Shown here one piece after another: positions 6,874-15,480 of a DNA stretch of 18,756 nt (position 1 is the first letter of the stretch; each line of letters starts with the position of its first letter). The DNA lies in assembly GCA_040390855.1 (NCBI GenBank), contig JAZJXO010000038.1, positions 1 to 18,756 on the forward strand. Reading direction: 5' to 3'. The notes below the pieces were generated by a model, which saw only the letters and a program-made list of their open reading frames with translations, was not told the DNA's origin and did no database searches. The stretch comes from Parvibaculum sp040390855. Its GTDB lineage: Bacteria; Pseudomonadota; Alphaproteobacteria; Parvibaculales; Parvibaculaceae. The translations under genes were made by a program, and so were the position numbers.

Positions 6874-8214
6874 TTAAAGCAGCGACAGGTCGGGCAGGGA
6901 ACCGTTTTGAGCCAGTGCCAATATGCCGTCGATCACACGGGCCGGATTATCAACGCCGCCATGTGTCAGCAACATATGCGCTTTAACGACCATATCATCA
7001 TGTGAAAGGGGGGCTTCAGGGTCCCCCTTGGCATGTGTGCGGCTCGCAACAAGCTCGCTTCCGTCTTTCATCAGTATGCTGACTTTTGCGCCCCATGAGA
7101 CCGGATAGTCCGAGCGGTAGGGTTCTGCTGCAATCGGGTTGACGCACAAGGCGAGACTTGCCGCTCTGGCGCGACCGGCTTCGCTGAAAGCCGAAAAATC
7201 AACCAATGGCAGCAACAAAGCCGCGGCAACGGTGTGCTGCAATGAAAACTTCGCCTCATATTCGCTCTTGGCCACAGGCCGGTTGCAGACATCGAGTGCA
7301 GCCTGATAGGTGCCGACTTCGATGCTGAGAATATCGTCTTCGTCGCGCGGTCCGAGCTTCAGGCGCAACTCTTCGGCCGCATCAATGGCAGGATGGGTGT
7401 GGCGGCAGGACGGCCATGGCTTGATGGAGGTGACAGCGAGTTGCCATGCATCATCGGGATTGGCAAGCACGAGGTCCGGCTGCGCATCGGGACAGGCGGC
7501 TTTGAAAAAGCCTTTGTCGCCTTCCAGAATTCGCGGCGGGCCGGTGAAACCAAAGGCGGCGAGGTCCGCCGCTTTCAGTCCCGCTTCCGCCGCGTGTCCG
7601 GCGTGAAGATGCTTTGTCATCGCGCCGGTTTCGAGAAACTGCCAGAGGCCGGACGATTGCGTGCCAGCATTGCCGAGCGCATGAACCGCCTGCTCATCGT
7701 CGAGGCCCAGAAGATCCGCCGCCGCCATCGCTGAGCCATAGGGCCCGCAGGTCGCTGTGTTGTGCCAGATTTTATAATGCGCCGGACCGACACCCATACC
7801 GACCCGCGTTGTCGCTTCAAACCCGTGCAGCACGGAACGCAGCAATGCATGTCCGCCGACACCCTGTTTGTTGGCGAGCGCCCATGCGGCGGGCACGACA
7901 ACACAGCCCGGATGCACAACAGAAGTGCGATGCAGATCGTCCGTTTCCAAAATATGACAGAGCGCACCCATCAAAAACGCCAGCCGCGAAGGCTCCGGCG
8001 TTTCATTGGTCGCCCGTGCCTGCCACCAGTTCAGCAGCACGCGTCCGGGTTCGGAATTGCGACCGGCGAGGATATTGGCCACCGCATCCAGTGTGAACAG
8101 CGCCGCAGCCTCGTAATCGGGCTGGGTCACGGGCTTTGAGCGGATGAGCCGTACCAAACCTTCCGTAATCGAGGGTCCGGCATCATGCGGGGCGGGGCTG
8201 GCAGCTTTTTTCAT
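6874..8214 (-). CDS. MmgE/PrpD-family protein (2-methylcitrate dehydratase / decarboxylase-like)
   Basis: This 446-residue cytoplasmic enzyme is of the MmgE/PrpD fold, which includes 2-methylcitrate dehydratase, cis-aconitate decarboxylase and related isomerases or hydro-lyases. Family features are the N-terminal all-helical half with LDAVANILAGR, FLMGALCHILETDDLH, HPGCVVVPAAWALA and the GFEATTRVGMGVGPAHYKIWHNTATCG stretch, then KHLHAGHAAEAGLKAADLAAFGFTGP and the second domain after SIKPWPSCRHTHPAIDA. The length is normal. The ATG at 8214 is preferred, with GAGAGAAA upstream; a TTG at 8244 would add ten residues and has no ribosome site. No prpB, prpC or methylcitrate genes are near, so a propionate role is not supported and the substrate is unknown. 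Confidence 0.9.
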   Translation of the reverse strand: MKKAASPAPHDAGPSITEGLVRLIRSKPVTQPDYEAAALFTLDAVANILAGRNSEPGRVLLNWWQARATNETPEPSRLAFLMGALCHILETDDLHRTSVVHPGCVVVPAAWALANKQGVGGHALLRSVLHGFEATTRVGMGVGPAHYKIWHNTATCGPYGSAMAAADLLGLDDEQAVHALGNAGTQSSGLWQFLETGAMTKHLHAGHAAEAGLKAADLAAFGFTGPPRILEGDKGFFKAACPDAQPDLVLANPDDAWQLAVTSIKPWPSCRHTHPAIDAAEELRLKLGPRDEDDILSIEVGTYQAALDVCNRPVAKSEYEAKFSLQHTVAAALLLPLVDFSAFSEAGRARAASLALCVNPIAAEPYRSDYPVSWGAKVSILMKDGSELVASRTHAKGDPEAPLSHDDMVVKAHMLLTHGGVDNPARVIDGILALAQNGSLPDLSLL

Positions 8215-8426
8215 TTTGGTCGTTTCTCTCGTCGCGCTGATCAATCGTTAACACAGCTATGCGACAAAAGATAACCCGCGCATGGAGAAAACCCGCGCAT
8301 GGCTTGCCGCCCATCCGGCGGCTGACTATAAGGTTTTCAATACATTCGCGCGTAATGAGTCGGTGTTTGACTTGGGGCCTTGAGGCCGTTTTCAGGCAGG
8401 TGCAGCGCGAAATCAGAGGTGTCCGC
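8215..8426. promoter_or_regulatory. Divergent intergenic region of PrpD-like gene and rlpA, with rlpA promoter
   Basis: These 212 nt contain a good plus-strand promoter: TTGCCG at 8304-8309, a 17-nt spacer and TATAAG at 8327-8332, ~100 nt before rlpA. A GGCC-TTGA-GGCC palindrome lies at 8376-8387 in the presumed leader. I see no clear promoter for the minus-strand gene. Confidence 0.55.
8273..8302. repeat. 13-bp direct repeat upstream of rlpA
   Basis: The word aacccgcgcatgg occurs at 8273-8285 and again at 8290-8302, 17 bp start to start, ending just before the rlpA -35 box. This could be a pair of activator or repressor half-sites, or a replication-slippage product. Confidence 0.7.
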
Positions 8427-9419
8427 ATGTCCTATCAGAAGAGCCGGTTTGACTGGTCGTTGCCGCGCAACGCCGCCGTTCTGGCTTTGGCATTGGCCCT
8501 TGCCGCTTGTGGTAGTACCGGCAAACCGTCCATCCCGACAGGAGAGGGCGGCGTCTACAAAGTCGGCAAACCCTATCAGATCGCGGGTGTCTGGTACTAT
8601 CCCAAAGAAGACGAGAAATACGACGCCACCGGCATAGCCTCGTGGTACGGTCCGCAGTTCCACATGAAGCGCACCGCCAATGGCGAACGCTTCGATCAGG
8701 AACAACTGACCGCCGCGCATCCGACATTGCCCATGCCGGTCCTCGTGCGCGTCACCAATCTTGAAAACGGACGCTCCGTTGTCGTGCGCGTGAACGATCG
8801 CGGTCCCTTTGTCGCCGGTCGCGAAATTGATCTCTCGCGCAAGGCCGCAGAGCTTCTCGGCTACGATAAGAAAGGCACCGCCCGCGTGCGCGTTCAGTTC
8901 GTCGGTCGCGCGCCTCTGCCGGGCAATCCGGGTACTGTCGTTCAGGGCGATAGCTTCACGCTGCCGCCCGCGCAAATGGAAGAGAGTGAAAAGCAGGTCG
9001 CCACCATCGCGCCGACATCAAGTGTCGTTGTGGCCTCCACACTCGCAGCCCCCGCAGGCGCAAAGTCGGCCGCGAGCACCGTGACGCCCGCACCGCTGCC
9101 CGCGCCCAGCATGTCGACTGTGCCCGACACGCCGCTGACACAGGCCGTACCCGACGGCACCGTCAATCAGGTGCCCGTTGCGCCTGCCACCAATATCTAT
9201 GTGCAGGCCGGTTCCTTCACCAGCTTTCAGAATGCCGAAACCGTGCGCCAGCGTCTGCTCTCGCAGGGCGTCGGCAACGTGCAGGTCTCGCCGACCTATG
9301 TTGACAGTACCAAATTCTATCGTGTGCGCGTCGGCCCCGTAAGCAGTGTCGAGGCCGCCGATGCTTCGCTCAAAACCATCCGCAACATCAATGCCGGCGC
9401 GCGCATTGTTATCGAATAA
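8427..9419 (+). CDS. rlpA: RlpA septal lipoprotein / lytic transglycosylase with SPOR domain
   Basis: This 330-residue outer-membrane lipoprotein has a signal peptide with lipobox LAAC ending at Cys28. The double-psi beta-barrel domain (about 65-165) carries ASWYGPQFHMKRTANGERFD with the conserved Glu, and VRVNDRGPF with the catalytic Asp known from Pseudomonas RlpA. A Pro/Ala/Ser/Thr-rich linker leads to a C-terminal SPOR domain (about 255-330, NIYVQAGSFTSFQNAETVRQ) that binds denuded septal glycan. The likely role is cleaving or organising peptidoglycan at the division site. The ATG at 8427 is chosen for its AGAGGTG ribosome site and because it starts the signal peptide. The DacC-like gene follows after 21 nt, so they are probably one operon. 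Confidence 0.94.
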   Translation: MSYQKSRFDWSLPRNAAVLALALALAACGSTGKPSIPTGEGGVYKVGKPYQIAGVWYYPKEDEKYDATGIASWYGPQFHMKRTANGERFDQEQLTAAHPTLPMPVLVRVTNLENGRSVVVRVNDRGPFVAGREIDLSRKAAELLGYDKKGTARVRVQFVGRAPLPGNPGTVVQGDSFTLPPAQMEESEKQVATIAPTSSVVVASTLAAPAGAKSAASTVTPAPLPAPSMSTVPDTPLTQAVPDGTVNQVPVAPATNIYVQAGSFTSFQNAETVRQRLLSQGVGNVQVSPTYVDSTKFYRVRVGPVSSVEAADASLKTIRNINAGARIVIE

Positions 9420-9440
9420 TTGAACCGGAAAGCCATCCCC

Positions 9441-10604
9441 ATGCCCACAGCACTCATGTCCAACATCCTCCGGTCCGTCGCCTTCGCCTGCCTGCTCATC
9501 GTTAGTCTGGCCGCGCGACCCGCCTTCGCTTTCGACACATCCGCGCAATACGGCGTGCTGGTCGATGCCGAAACCGGCGCGGTGCTCTGGGAAAAAGACG
9601 CCGACGCGCTGATGCATCCCGCGAGCATGAGCAAGCTGATGACGCTCTATATGCTTTTCGACGCACTCAAAGCCGGTACGGTCAAACTCGACAGCGAATT
9701 CCCCATCAGCGAACACGCGTGGCGCGCGGGCGGCACCACGTCGGGCTCCTCCACCATGTTCGCCGAACTCAATTCGCGCATCCCCGTCGAAACGCTCATA
9801 CAGGGCGTCATCGTCCAGTCCGGCAATGATGCCTGCATCGCCATCGCTGAAGCGCTTTCGGGGTCCGAACCCGAATTTGCCGCTCAGATGACAAAACGCG
9901 GCAAAGAAATCGGCCTCACCAATTCGACCTTCTCCAATTCAACCGGCTGGCCTGATCCGAACCAGATGATGACCTCGCACGATCTCGCGACGCTGGCGCG
10001 GCATCTCATCAAGGATTTTCCGGAGTATTATCACTATTTCAAGGAAACGGAATTCACATGGAACGGCATCACGCAGCACAATCGCAATCCGGCGCTGTTT
10101 CTGGACCCCTCCGTTGACGGCCTCAAGACCGGCCACACGGAAGCGTCCGGCTACGGTCTCGTCGTCTCTGCCAAGCGCGGCGACCAGCGACTGATCCTCG
10201 TGCTCAACGGTCTGCCCTCCATGAAGGCGCGTTCGGACGAAAGCATCCGTGTGCTCGACTGGGGTTTCCGCTCCTTCAAATCCTACAAACTCTTCGCCGT
10301 CAATGCTGTGGTCGAAAACGCGCCCGTCTGGCAGGGCACCTACGCCCAGGTTCCGCTGGTTGTCGCGCAGGACGTTAACCTCATTATGACGCCTGACCAG
10401 CGCAAGGCATTGAAAGTCTCGGTGAAATATAACGCACCCGTCGCAGCCCCCATCGCCGCCGGTCAGACCATCGGTACACTGAGCATCGAGGTGCCCGACA
10501 AGACCACGCTCCAGATTCCGCTGGTCTCCGGTGCCAATGTCGATCAACTCGGCATCTTCGGCCGCGGCATGGCAGCGCTGCGCCACATGATCTTCGGCAG
10601 CTAA
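9441..10604 (+). CDS. dacC: D-alanyl-D-alanine carboxypeptidase (PBP5/6 family)
   Basis: This 387-residue low-molecular-weight penicillin-binding protein removes the terminal D-Ala of peptidoglycan stem peptides in the periplasm. It has a cleavable signal peptide (to AFA, about residue 31) and all three active-site motifs: SMSK (Ser62, Lys65), SGN (127-129) and KTG (229-231). A PBP5-type beta-rich C-terminal domain follows, ending in an amphipathic helix (FGRGMAALRHMIFGS) that would anchor it to the inner membrane. The ATG at 9441 has GGAAAG about 10 nt upstream; a TTG at 9420 is less likely. tmk follows after 4 nt. The exact paralogue name (dacC, dacF or dacA) cannot be fixed. Confidence 0.94.
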   Translation: MPTALMSNILRSVAFACLLIVSLAARPAFAFDTSAQYGVLVDAETGAVLWEKDADALMHPASMSKLMTLYMLFDALKAGTVKLDSEFPISEHAWRAGGTTSGSSTMFAELNSRIPVETLIQGVIVQSGNDACIAIAEALSGSEPEFAAQMTKRGKEIGLTNSTFSNSTGWPDPNQMMTSHDLATLARHLIKDFPEYYHYFKETEFTWNGITQHNRNPALFLDPSVDGLKTGHTEASGYGLVVSAKRGDQRLILVLNGLPSMKARSDESIRVLDWGFRSFKSYKLFAVNAVVENAPVWQGTYAQVPLVVAQDVNLIMTPDQRKALKVSVKYNAPVAAPIAAGQTIGTLSIEVPDKTTLQIPLVSGANVDQLGIFGRGMAALRHMIFGS

Positions 10605-10608
10605 CCAA

Positions 10609-11235
10609 ATGACCGCGCCCGGTTTCATCACGCTTGAAGGCGGCGAGGGCGCGGGCAAGTCGACCCAGATCAAGAGGCTTGCGGCCCGTCTCACCGAAGC
10701 GGGCCACAGGGTTATGGTCACCCGTGAACCCGGCGGCTCGACCGGAGCCGAAGCTATCCGTGCGCTCCTCGTCACCGGCGAGGCGAACCGCTGGACGCCG
10801 CTCGGCGAGACGCTGCTTCATTTCGCGGCCCGTCAGGAACATCTGGAAGCGACCATCCGTCCGGCGCTGGCGCGGGGCGAGATCGTTCTCTGTGACCGCT
10901 TTGTCGACAGCACCTTTGCCTATCAGGGGGCGGCTCAAGGACTTGACCCTGCTACCATCGAAGCACTTGCCACCCGCATTATTGGCGACACCATGCCCGC
11001 TCTGACCCTGATTTTAGACCTTCCCGTCACCATCGGTCTCGCCCGTGCCACATCACGGGGCGGTGAAGACCGATACGAACGCATGGGCGCAGCCTTCCAC
11101 GAGACGCTGCGGCAGACGTTCCTCGCCCGCGCCAAGGCCGACCCTACACGGTGCAAGGTTATTGACGCCAGCGCCGACGAGGACACGGTCGCGCGGCAAA
11201 TATGGCACAGTGTTACATTACATTTACCATACTAA
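10609..11235 (+). CDS. tmk: Thymidylate kinase
   Basis: This 208-residue cytoplasmic kinase phosphorylates dTMP to dTDP in DNA precursor synthesis. The P-loop is EGGEGAGKST (10-19), the substrate-binding REPGG motif is at 39-43, and DRF is at 96-98 in VLCDRFVDST. The LID region ATSRGGEDRYERM lies at about 149-161. Length is typical. It begins 4 nt after the carboxypeptidase stop and so is likely co-transcribed with it. holB normally follows tmk in alphaproteobacteria; here an M23 gene with its own promoter intervenes. Confidence 0.97.
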   Translation: MTAPGFITLEGGEGAGKSTQIKRLAARLTEAGHRVMVTREPGGSTGAEAIRALLVTGEANRWTPLGETLLHFAARQEHLEATIRPALARGEIVLCDRFVDSTFAYQGAAQGLDPATIEALATRIIGDTMPALTLILDLPVTIGLARATSRGGEDRYERMGAAFHETLRQTFLARAKADPTRCKVIDASADEDTVARQIWHSVTLHLPY

Positions 11236-11262
11236 GCCTTGTTCTGATTAGTAAATTCGGGT

Positions 11263-11291
11263 TTGACCTCACCTCCCGCCTTGCTTATAGA
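11263..11291 (+). promoter_or_regulatory. Sigma-70-like promoter before the M23 peptidase gene
   Basis: TTGACC (11263-11268) and TATAGA (11286-11291) are separated by 17 nt in the 115-nt gap between tmk and the M23 gene. The predicted start site is near 11298, about 50 nt before the ATG. This would give the M23-holB-metG stretch its own transcription start. Confidence 0.55.
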
Positions 11292-11350
11292 GGAGTCCTG
11301 AGAAGCGACCCCAAGCCGAGCGGGACGCCCTAATGAGGAACCCGCCAAGC

Positions 11351-12631
11351 ATGTCGACCCCCCGAATTCTTCGCGCCGCTATTTTTTCCGCCGCTCTCGG
11401 AACACTTCTTTCCACAACATCTCTCGCACATGCGAACACACTCGGCACACTGACGATCCGCACCGACAGCACGGACACGTCCGAGGCCAATATCGACGCC
11501 ATTCTCTCCGGCGCGGCCAAGGGTGAAGTCTCGGCGAACCGCACGATCACGATAAGGTCGGGTGACACGCTGAACAGCGTGCTCGCCGCTCAAGGCATCA
11601 CGGCGAACCAGCGCGCCGCCGCGCTCCATGCACTGGGCGAGCTTTACGATCTCAGGCAGGTGAAACCCGGCGACAACATCGAAACCTCGATGAGCGCCTC
11701 TCTCGCAGGTTCCGGCGACACCCAGCTTGTGGCCCTTCACCTGAGGCCCGCTTATGGCGGCACGCTCTCCGTCGTCGCAGGTTCCGACGGTGCCTTCCAC
11801 CGCCTCGGCACCGCCGCCAACCGTCCGAACACGGTGACGTCGGGCATCAACACCCGCCACGGCACCGTGCAGACGAGCCTCGTCCCCGACCTCCTTGCCG
11901 CCCGCGTGCCGCGTGACGTTGCCGACGATGTCGCCGAAGCCTTCAACAAAGACGCCGACACAAAATCCGCAAGCCTGAAAGGCGCGAAGTTCACTGTCGT
12001 CTATGAAACCGCCAGAACCGGCACCGGCGATAATGTCAGCACGCGTCACGTCATGCGCTACGCCGAACTCGGCGAAAGCGGCGTTCCCCATCGTGTCTAT
12101 CGCTACGAAACCAATGACGGTAAAGTCGCCTTCGTGGATGAAAGCGGTCGCGGCGTCGTGCCGATGTCGCTCGCAGCCCCCATCCACAATGCCCGCATGA
12201 CCTCACCCTTCGGCTGGCGTGTGCATCCCGTTCTGAAGGTCCGTAAATTCCACAACGGCGTCGACTTCGCCGCCGCCCGCGGCACCCCGATCTATGCTGC
12301 CGAAGACGGCATGATCGAGACAATCGGCTGGCGCGGCAACTATGGCCGCTTCCTCAAGATCAGCCACAATGACCGCGTCGCTACGACCTACGGCCACATG
12401 TCTGGCTTTGCCAAAGGTCTGCACAAAGGCTCGCATGTCAAGAAGGGCCAGATCGTCGCCTATGTCGGCAGCTCGGGCCTCTCCACCGGCAACCACCTCT
12501 ATTACGAGGTGCTGGTGGACAACAAACATGTCGATCCCGAACAGGCCGAAGTGATGATGTCGCTCAACCTCGATGGCAGCGCATTGGTGCGCTTTCACTC
12601 CTATGTCGCCCGTTTGAGCGAAGCGCAGTAA
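11351..12631 (+). CDS. M23 (LytM) family peptidoglycan endopeptidase-like protein, altered HxH motif
   Basis: This 426-residue secreted protein has a signal peptide (MSTPRILRAAIFSAALGTLL, cleavage after AHA). A LysM-like/OapA-type domain follows (SGDTLNSVLAAQGITANQRA ... KPGDNI), then a long middle domain and a C-terminal M23 domain. In that domain the HxxxD motif is intact (H301, D305) and YGHMSG supplies H349. The last motif reads GNHLYYEV, with H382 present but Tyr384 where LytM enzymes normally have the second zinc-binding His of HxH. It may be a degenerate LytM regulator like EnvC or NlpD, or an enzyme using another ligand. The ATG at 11351 (GAGGA upstream) is preferred over 11333. It sits between tmk and holB and fits the cell-wall theme of rlpA and dacC. 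Confidence 0.9.
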   Translation: MSTPRILRAAIFSAALGTLLSTTSLAHANTLGTLTIRTDSTDTSEANIDAILSGAAKGEVSANRTITIRSGDTLNSVLAAQGITANQRAAALHALGELYDLRQVKPGDNIETSMSASLAGSGDTQLVALHLRPAYGGTLSVVAGSDGAFHRLGTAANRPNTVTSGINTRHGTVQTSLVPDLLAARVPRDVADDVAEAFNKDADTKSASLKGAKFTVVYETARTGTGDNVSTRHVMRYAELGESGVPHRVYRYETNDGKVAFVDESGRGVVPMSLAAPIHNARMTSPFGWRVHPVLKVRKFHNGVDFAAARGTPIYAAEDGMIETIGWRGNYGRFLKISHNDRVATTYGHMSGFAKGLHKGSHVKKGQIVAYVGSSGLSTGNHLYYEVLVDNKHVDPEQAEVMMSLNLDGSALVRFHSYVARLSEAQ

Positions 12632-12681
12632 TTCCCACATCGACGCATGACGTCCCCGTCCGCCTCAGGTAAAACAGAACC

Positions 12682-13803
12682 ATGAGCAAAGACGACGACA
12701 TCATCGAGAGCGACCGCCTAGGCGAGTTTCCTCATCCACGTGAAACAGCAGACCTGCTCGGTCAGCGCGATGCCGAACTCAGTCTCTTCGATGCCTTCAT
12801 GTCGGGCCGGATGCATCACGCATGGCTCCTCACCGGACCCAAGGGCATCGGCAAGGCAACGCTTGCTTATCGCACCGTGCGCTTCGTGCTTTGCCACGGA
12901 CAACCCGAAGTCGCCGCTGCTGCCCGCGCGCGCGATCTTTCAACGCACGCTGACCATCCCGTCTTCCGACAGGTCGCTGCGGGTAGCCATCCCAACGTGC
13001 TCACCATTCGCCGTCCCTATGACGACAAAGCCAAACGCCTCAAGACCGTCATCACGGTCGATGAAGTCCGCCGCACGGCAAATTTCTTTGGGCTCAGTGC
13101 AGGGGCAGGGGGCTGGCGTATCGCGGTGATCGACGCTGCCGACGACATGAATGTGAACGCCGAAAATGCGCTCCTGAAAATTCTCGAAGAGCCGCCGCCG
13201 CAATCGCTCTTTTTCCTCATCGCGCATCAGCCGGGACGTTTGCTTCCGACCATCCGCTCGCGTTGTCGCGTATTGCGGATGTCGCCGCTGCCCGCGCATG
13301 ATGTCGCCGCCGTGCTTGCCGCCAACAACATCAAAGGCAGCGATGCCGACCGCCAGTCCATCGCGCGACTGTCGGAAGGCAGCGCCGGTCGTGCGCTTGC
13401 CATTGCCGACGGCGGTGGCCTCGATCTCTATACCGAGATCGTCGCGCTGCTCATGGCCCTGCCGCGCCTCGACATCAAAGCGCTCCATAAACTTGCCGAC
13501 AAAATCGCACGGCGCGGTGCCGACGATGTCTGGGTGACGGCCATTGATCTTCTAAGTGACTGGTTGCAAAGGCTTGTCCGCATCGGGGCAGGGGCGGCCC
13601 ACCAGCCCGAACTGGTCAATGGCGAAGCGGCGGCCATGTCGCGTCTCGCCCGCTCCGCCAACCTTGATCGCTGGGTCGATGTATGGGAAAAGATCACCCA
13701 ATCCGTCGCCCGCGCCGAGGCGCTCAATACGGATCGCAAACTTGTGATCCTCAACATCTTCTCCATGCTGGAAAACGTCGCAGGCGAACGGACACACGCT
13801 TAA
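12682..13803 (+). CDS. holB: DNA polymerase III subunit delta'
   Basis: This 373-residue clamp-loader subunit helps load the beta clamp on DNA. The AAA+ fold begins after HHAWLL with TGPKGIGKATLAY (51-63), where Ala replaces the Ser/Thr after the Walker lysine; delta' does not need ATP, so this is tolerated. NAENALLKILEEPPPQSLFFLIAH and the sensor/arginine-finger-like SRC in PTIRSRCRVLRM are diagnostic. A C-terminal helical collar domain follows. No strong Shine-Dalgarno is visible before the ATG. It is 50 nt after the M23 gene and 41 nt before metG, in the usual tmk-holB-metG order apart from the M23 gene. Confidence 0.94.
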   Translation: MSKDDDIIESDRLGEFPHPRETADLLGQRDAELSLFDAFMSGRMHHAWLLTGPKGIGKATLAYRTVRFVLCHGQPEVAAAARARDLSTHADHPVFRQVAAGSHPNVLTIRRPYDDKAKRLKTVITVDEVRRTANFFGLSAGAGGWRIAVIDAADDMNVNAENALLKILEEPPPQSLFFLIAHQPGRLLPTIRSRCRVLRMSPLPAHDVAAVLAANNIKGSDADRQSIARLSEGSAGRALAIADGGGLDLYTEIVALLMALPRLDIKALHKLADKIARRGADDVWVTAIDLLSDWLQRLVRIGAGAAHQPELVNGEAAAMSRLARSANLDRWVDVWEKITQSVARAEALNTDRKLVILNIFSMLENVAGERTHA

Positions 13804-13844
13804 TCGCGGTCACCAGTACAAGTACATTTCAGGTTCCGGTTCTT

Positions 13845-15431
13845 ATGACGTCGAGCAAAAATTTCTACATCACGACGGCCATTGCCTATTCCAATGGTGC
13901 GCCCCATATCGGCCATGCCTATGAGTTGATTTCAACGGACGTTATCGCCCGCTTCAAGCGCCTTGATGGCTACAACGTCCATTTCCTCACCGGCGTCGAT
14001 GACCACGGCCAGAAAATGGTGATGACGGCCAAGACGCGCGGTGTCACCGCCGCCGAACTTGCCGACGAGATGGCGCCGAAATTCAAGGCCATGACCGAAC
14101 GCCTCAATGCGTCAAACGACGACTTTATCCGCACGACCGAAAAGCGCCACGAGAAAGCCTGTCAGGCAATCTGGAAAGCCATTGCCGCCAACACCGGCAC
14201 GCACGGCTCCGACATTTATCTCGACACCTATAAGGGCTGGTACTCCGTCCGCGACGAAGCCTTTTACGACGAAGACGAACTCATCACGAGCGAGAGCGGC
14301 GAAAAACTCGCCCCCACAGGGACACCCGTCGAATGGATGGAAGACGACACCTATTTCTTCCGTCTTTCGGACTATCAGGACCGCTTGCTCAAGCATTATG
14401 AAGACAATCCCGATTTCATTCAGCCAATCTCGCGCCGCAATGAAGTCGTAGCTTTCGTCAAACGCGGTCTTACGGATCTCTCCATCTCGCGCTCCAAAGA
14501 AAAACTCGATTGGGGCATCGACGTGCCGGGCGACAACAAACACGTCATGTATGTCTGGTTTGACGCGCTGACCAATTACATCACCGCGCTCGGCTATCCC
14601 GATACCGACGCCAAACTCTTCAAACGCTTCTGGCCTGCGGATGCGCACATCATCGGCAAAGACGTGGTTCGCTTCCACGCGATTATCTGGCCCGCCATGC
14701 TGATGGCTGCCAAGATAGAACTCCCCAAGCGCGTCTTCGGCCACGGCTTCCTTTATAACCGTGGCGAGAAAATGTCGAAGTCTCTTGGCAACGTTATCGA
14801 CCCGATTGTGCTGACGCAGGATTACGGCGTTGATCCCGTACGGTATTTCTTCTGCCGCGAAGTGCCTTACGGTGCCGATGGCGCTTATAGCCACGAGGCT
14901 ATCATCAACCGTGTCAATGCCGACCTTGCCAACGACATCGGCAATCTCGCCCAGCGCTCGCTCTCCATGATCGCCAAGAACTGCGACGGCAAGGTTCCGG
15001 TCCGCAGCGCCTTCAGCGACGAGGACAACGAGTTGTTGCGCTCCGCCGCCGCGCTTCTCAAAACCGTCCGTGAACAGATGGATGGTTTCGCCATTCACAA
15101 TTATCTGGCCTCGGTCTTCGCCGTCGTCAGCGACGCCAACCGCTACTTTGCCAGTCAGGAACCGTGGGCGCTCAAAAAAACCGATCCCGACCGTATGGCG
15201 ACTGTTCTTTATGTCACCATCGAAGTCGTGCGCTACGCCGCGATCCTGCTTCAGCCGGTGGTGCCCGCCTCCGCCGCCAAGCTCCTTGATCTCCTTGGCG
15301 TGGACGAGGGCGACCGCAACTTCGAAGACCTCGATGGATCACCGCTGAAACCCGGTATTGAATTGCCCGCGCCGACCGGCATTTTCCCGCGACTGGTAGA
15401 GGCAACAGAAGACGCCACGCCCAAGACGTAA
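13845..15431 (+). CDS. metG: Methionyl-tRNA synthetase
   Basis: This 528-residue class I synthetase charges tRNA-Met and initiator tRNA. The HIGH motif is PHIGHAY (20-26), and KMSKS is at 309-313 in GEKMSKSLGN. FLTGVDDHGQK lies in the methionine-pocket region. The connective-peptide region (GWYSVRDEAFYDEDEL) lacks the cysteine knuckles of the E. coli type, and there is no C-terminal EMAPII-like tRNA-binding domain, so it is the short form. The ATG at 13845 is chosen because the family N-terminus (NFYITTAIAY) follows it; the frame is open upstream through the end of holB. The arsenic module begins 49 nt downstream with no visible terminator. Confidence 0.96.
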   Translation: MTSSKNFYITTAIAYSNGAPHIGHAYELISTDVIARFKRLDGYNVHFLTGVDDHGQKMVMTAKTRGVTAAELADEMAPKFKAMTERLNASNDDFIRTTEKRHEKACQAIWKAIAANTGTHGSDIYLDTYKGWYSVRDEAFYDEDELITSESGEKLAPTGTPVEWMEDDTYFFRLSDYQDRLLKHYEDNPDFIQPISRRNEVVAFVKRGLTDLSISRSKEKLDWGIDVPGDNKHVMYVWFDALTNYITALGYPDTDAKLFKRFWPADAHIIGKDVVRFHAIIWPAMLMAAKIELPKRVFGHGFLYNRGEKMSKSLGNVIDPIVLTQDYGVDPVRYFFCREVPYGADGAYSHEAIINRVNADLANDIGNLAQRSLSMIAKNCDGKVPVRSAFSDEDNELLRSAAALLKTVREQMDGFAIHNYLASVFAVVSDANRYFASQEPWALKKTDPDRMATVLYVTIEVVRYAAILLQPVVPASAAKLLDLLGVDEGDRNFEDLDGSPLKPGIELPAPTGIFPRLVEATEDATPKT

Positions 15432-15434
15432 TGC

Positions 15435-15480
15435 GTCAATATCTATTGACATGTTGAAATATGTCAACTAGCGTTGACAT
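15435..15480 (+). promoter_or_regulatory. Leaderless arsR promoter with two 16-bp palindromic operators
   Basis: Two perfect inverted repeats of the same design, GTCAAT-atct-ATTGAC (15435-15450) and GTCAAC-tagc-GTTGAC (15463-15478), lie 28 bp apart. The right half of the first contains a perfect -35 TTGACA (15446-15451). The second covers the -10 position TAGCGT (15469-15474, spacer 17), placing the transcription start at about the arsR ATG (15481). ArsR dimers bound here would block RNA polymerase. The half-site ATGTCAA/TTGACAT also recurs. Confidence 0.75.

Noticed and set aside
8259..8426. Upstream extension of rlpA to 8259
   Set aside because: It would place basic, non-signal sequence before the lipoprotein signal peptide and would cover the promoter; the start at 8427 has a good ribosome site.
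13683..13844. metG frame extended back into holB
   Set aside because: The extra residues are an out-of-frame reading of the holB end; the conserved synthetase N-terminus begins just after 13845.
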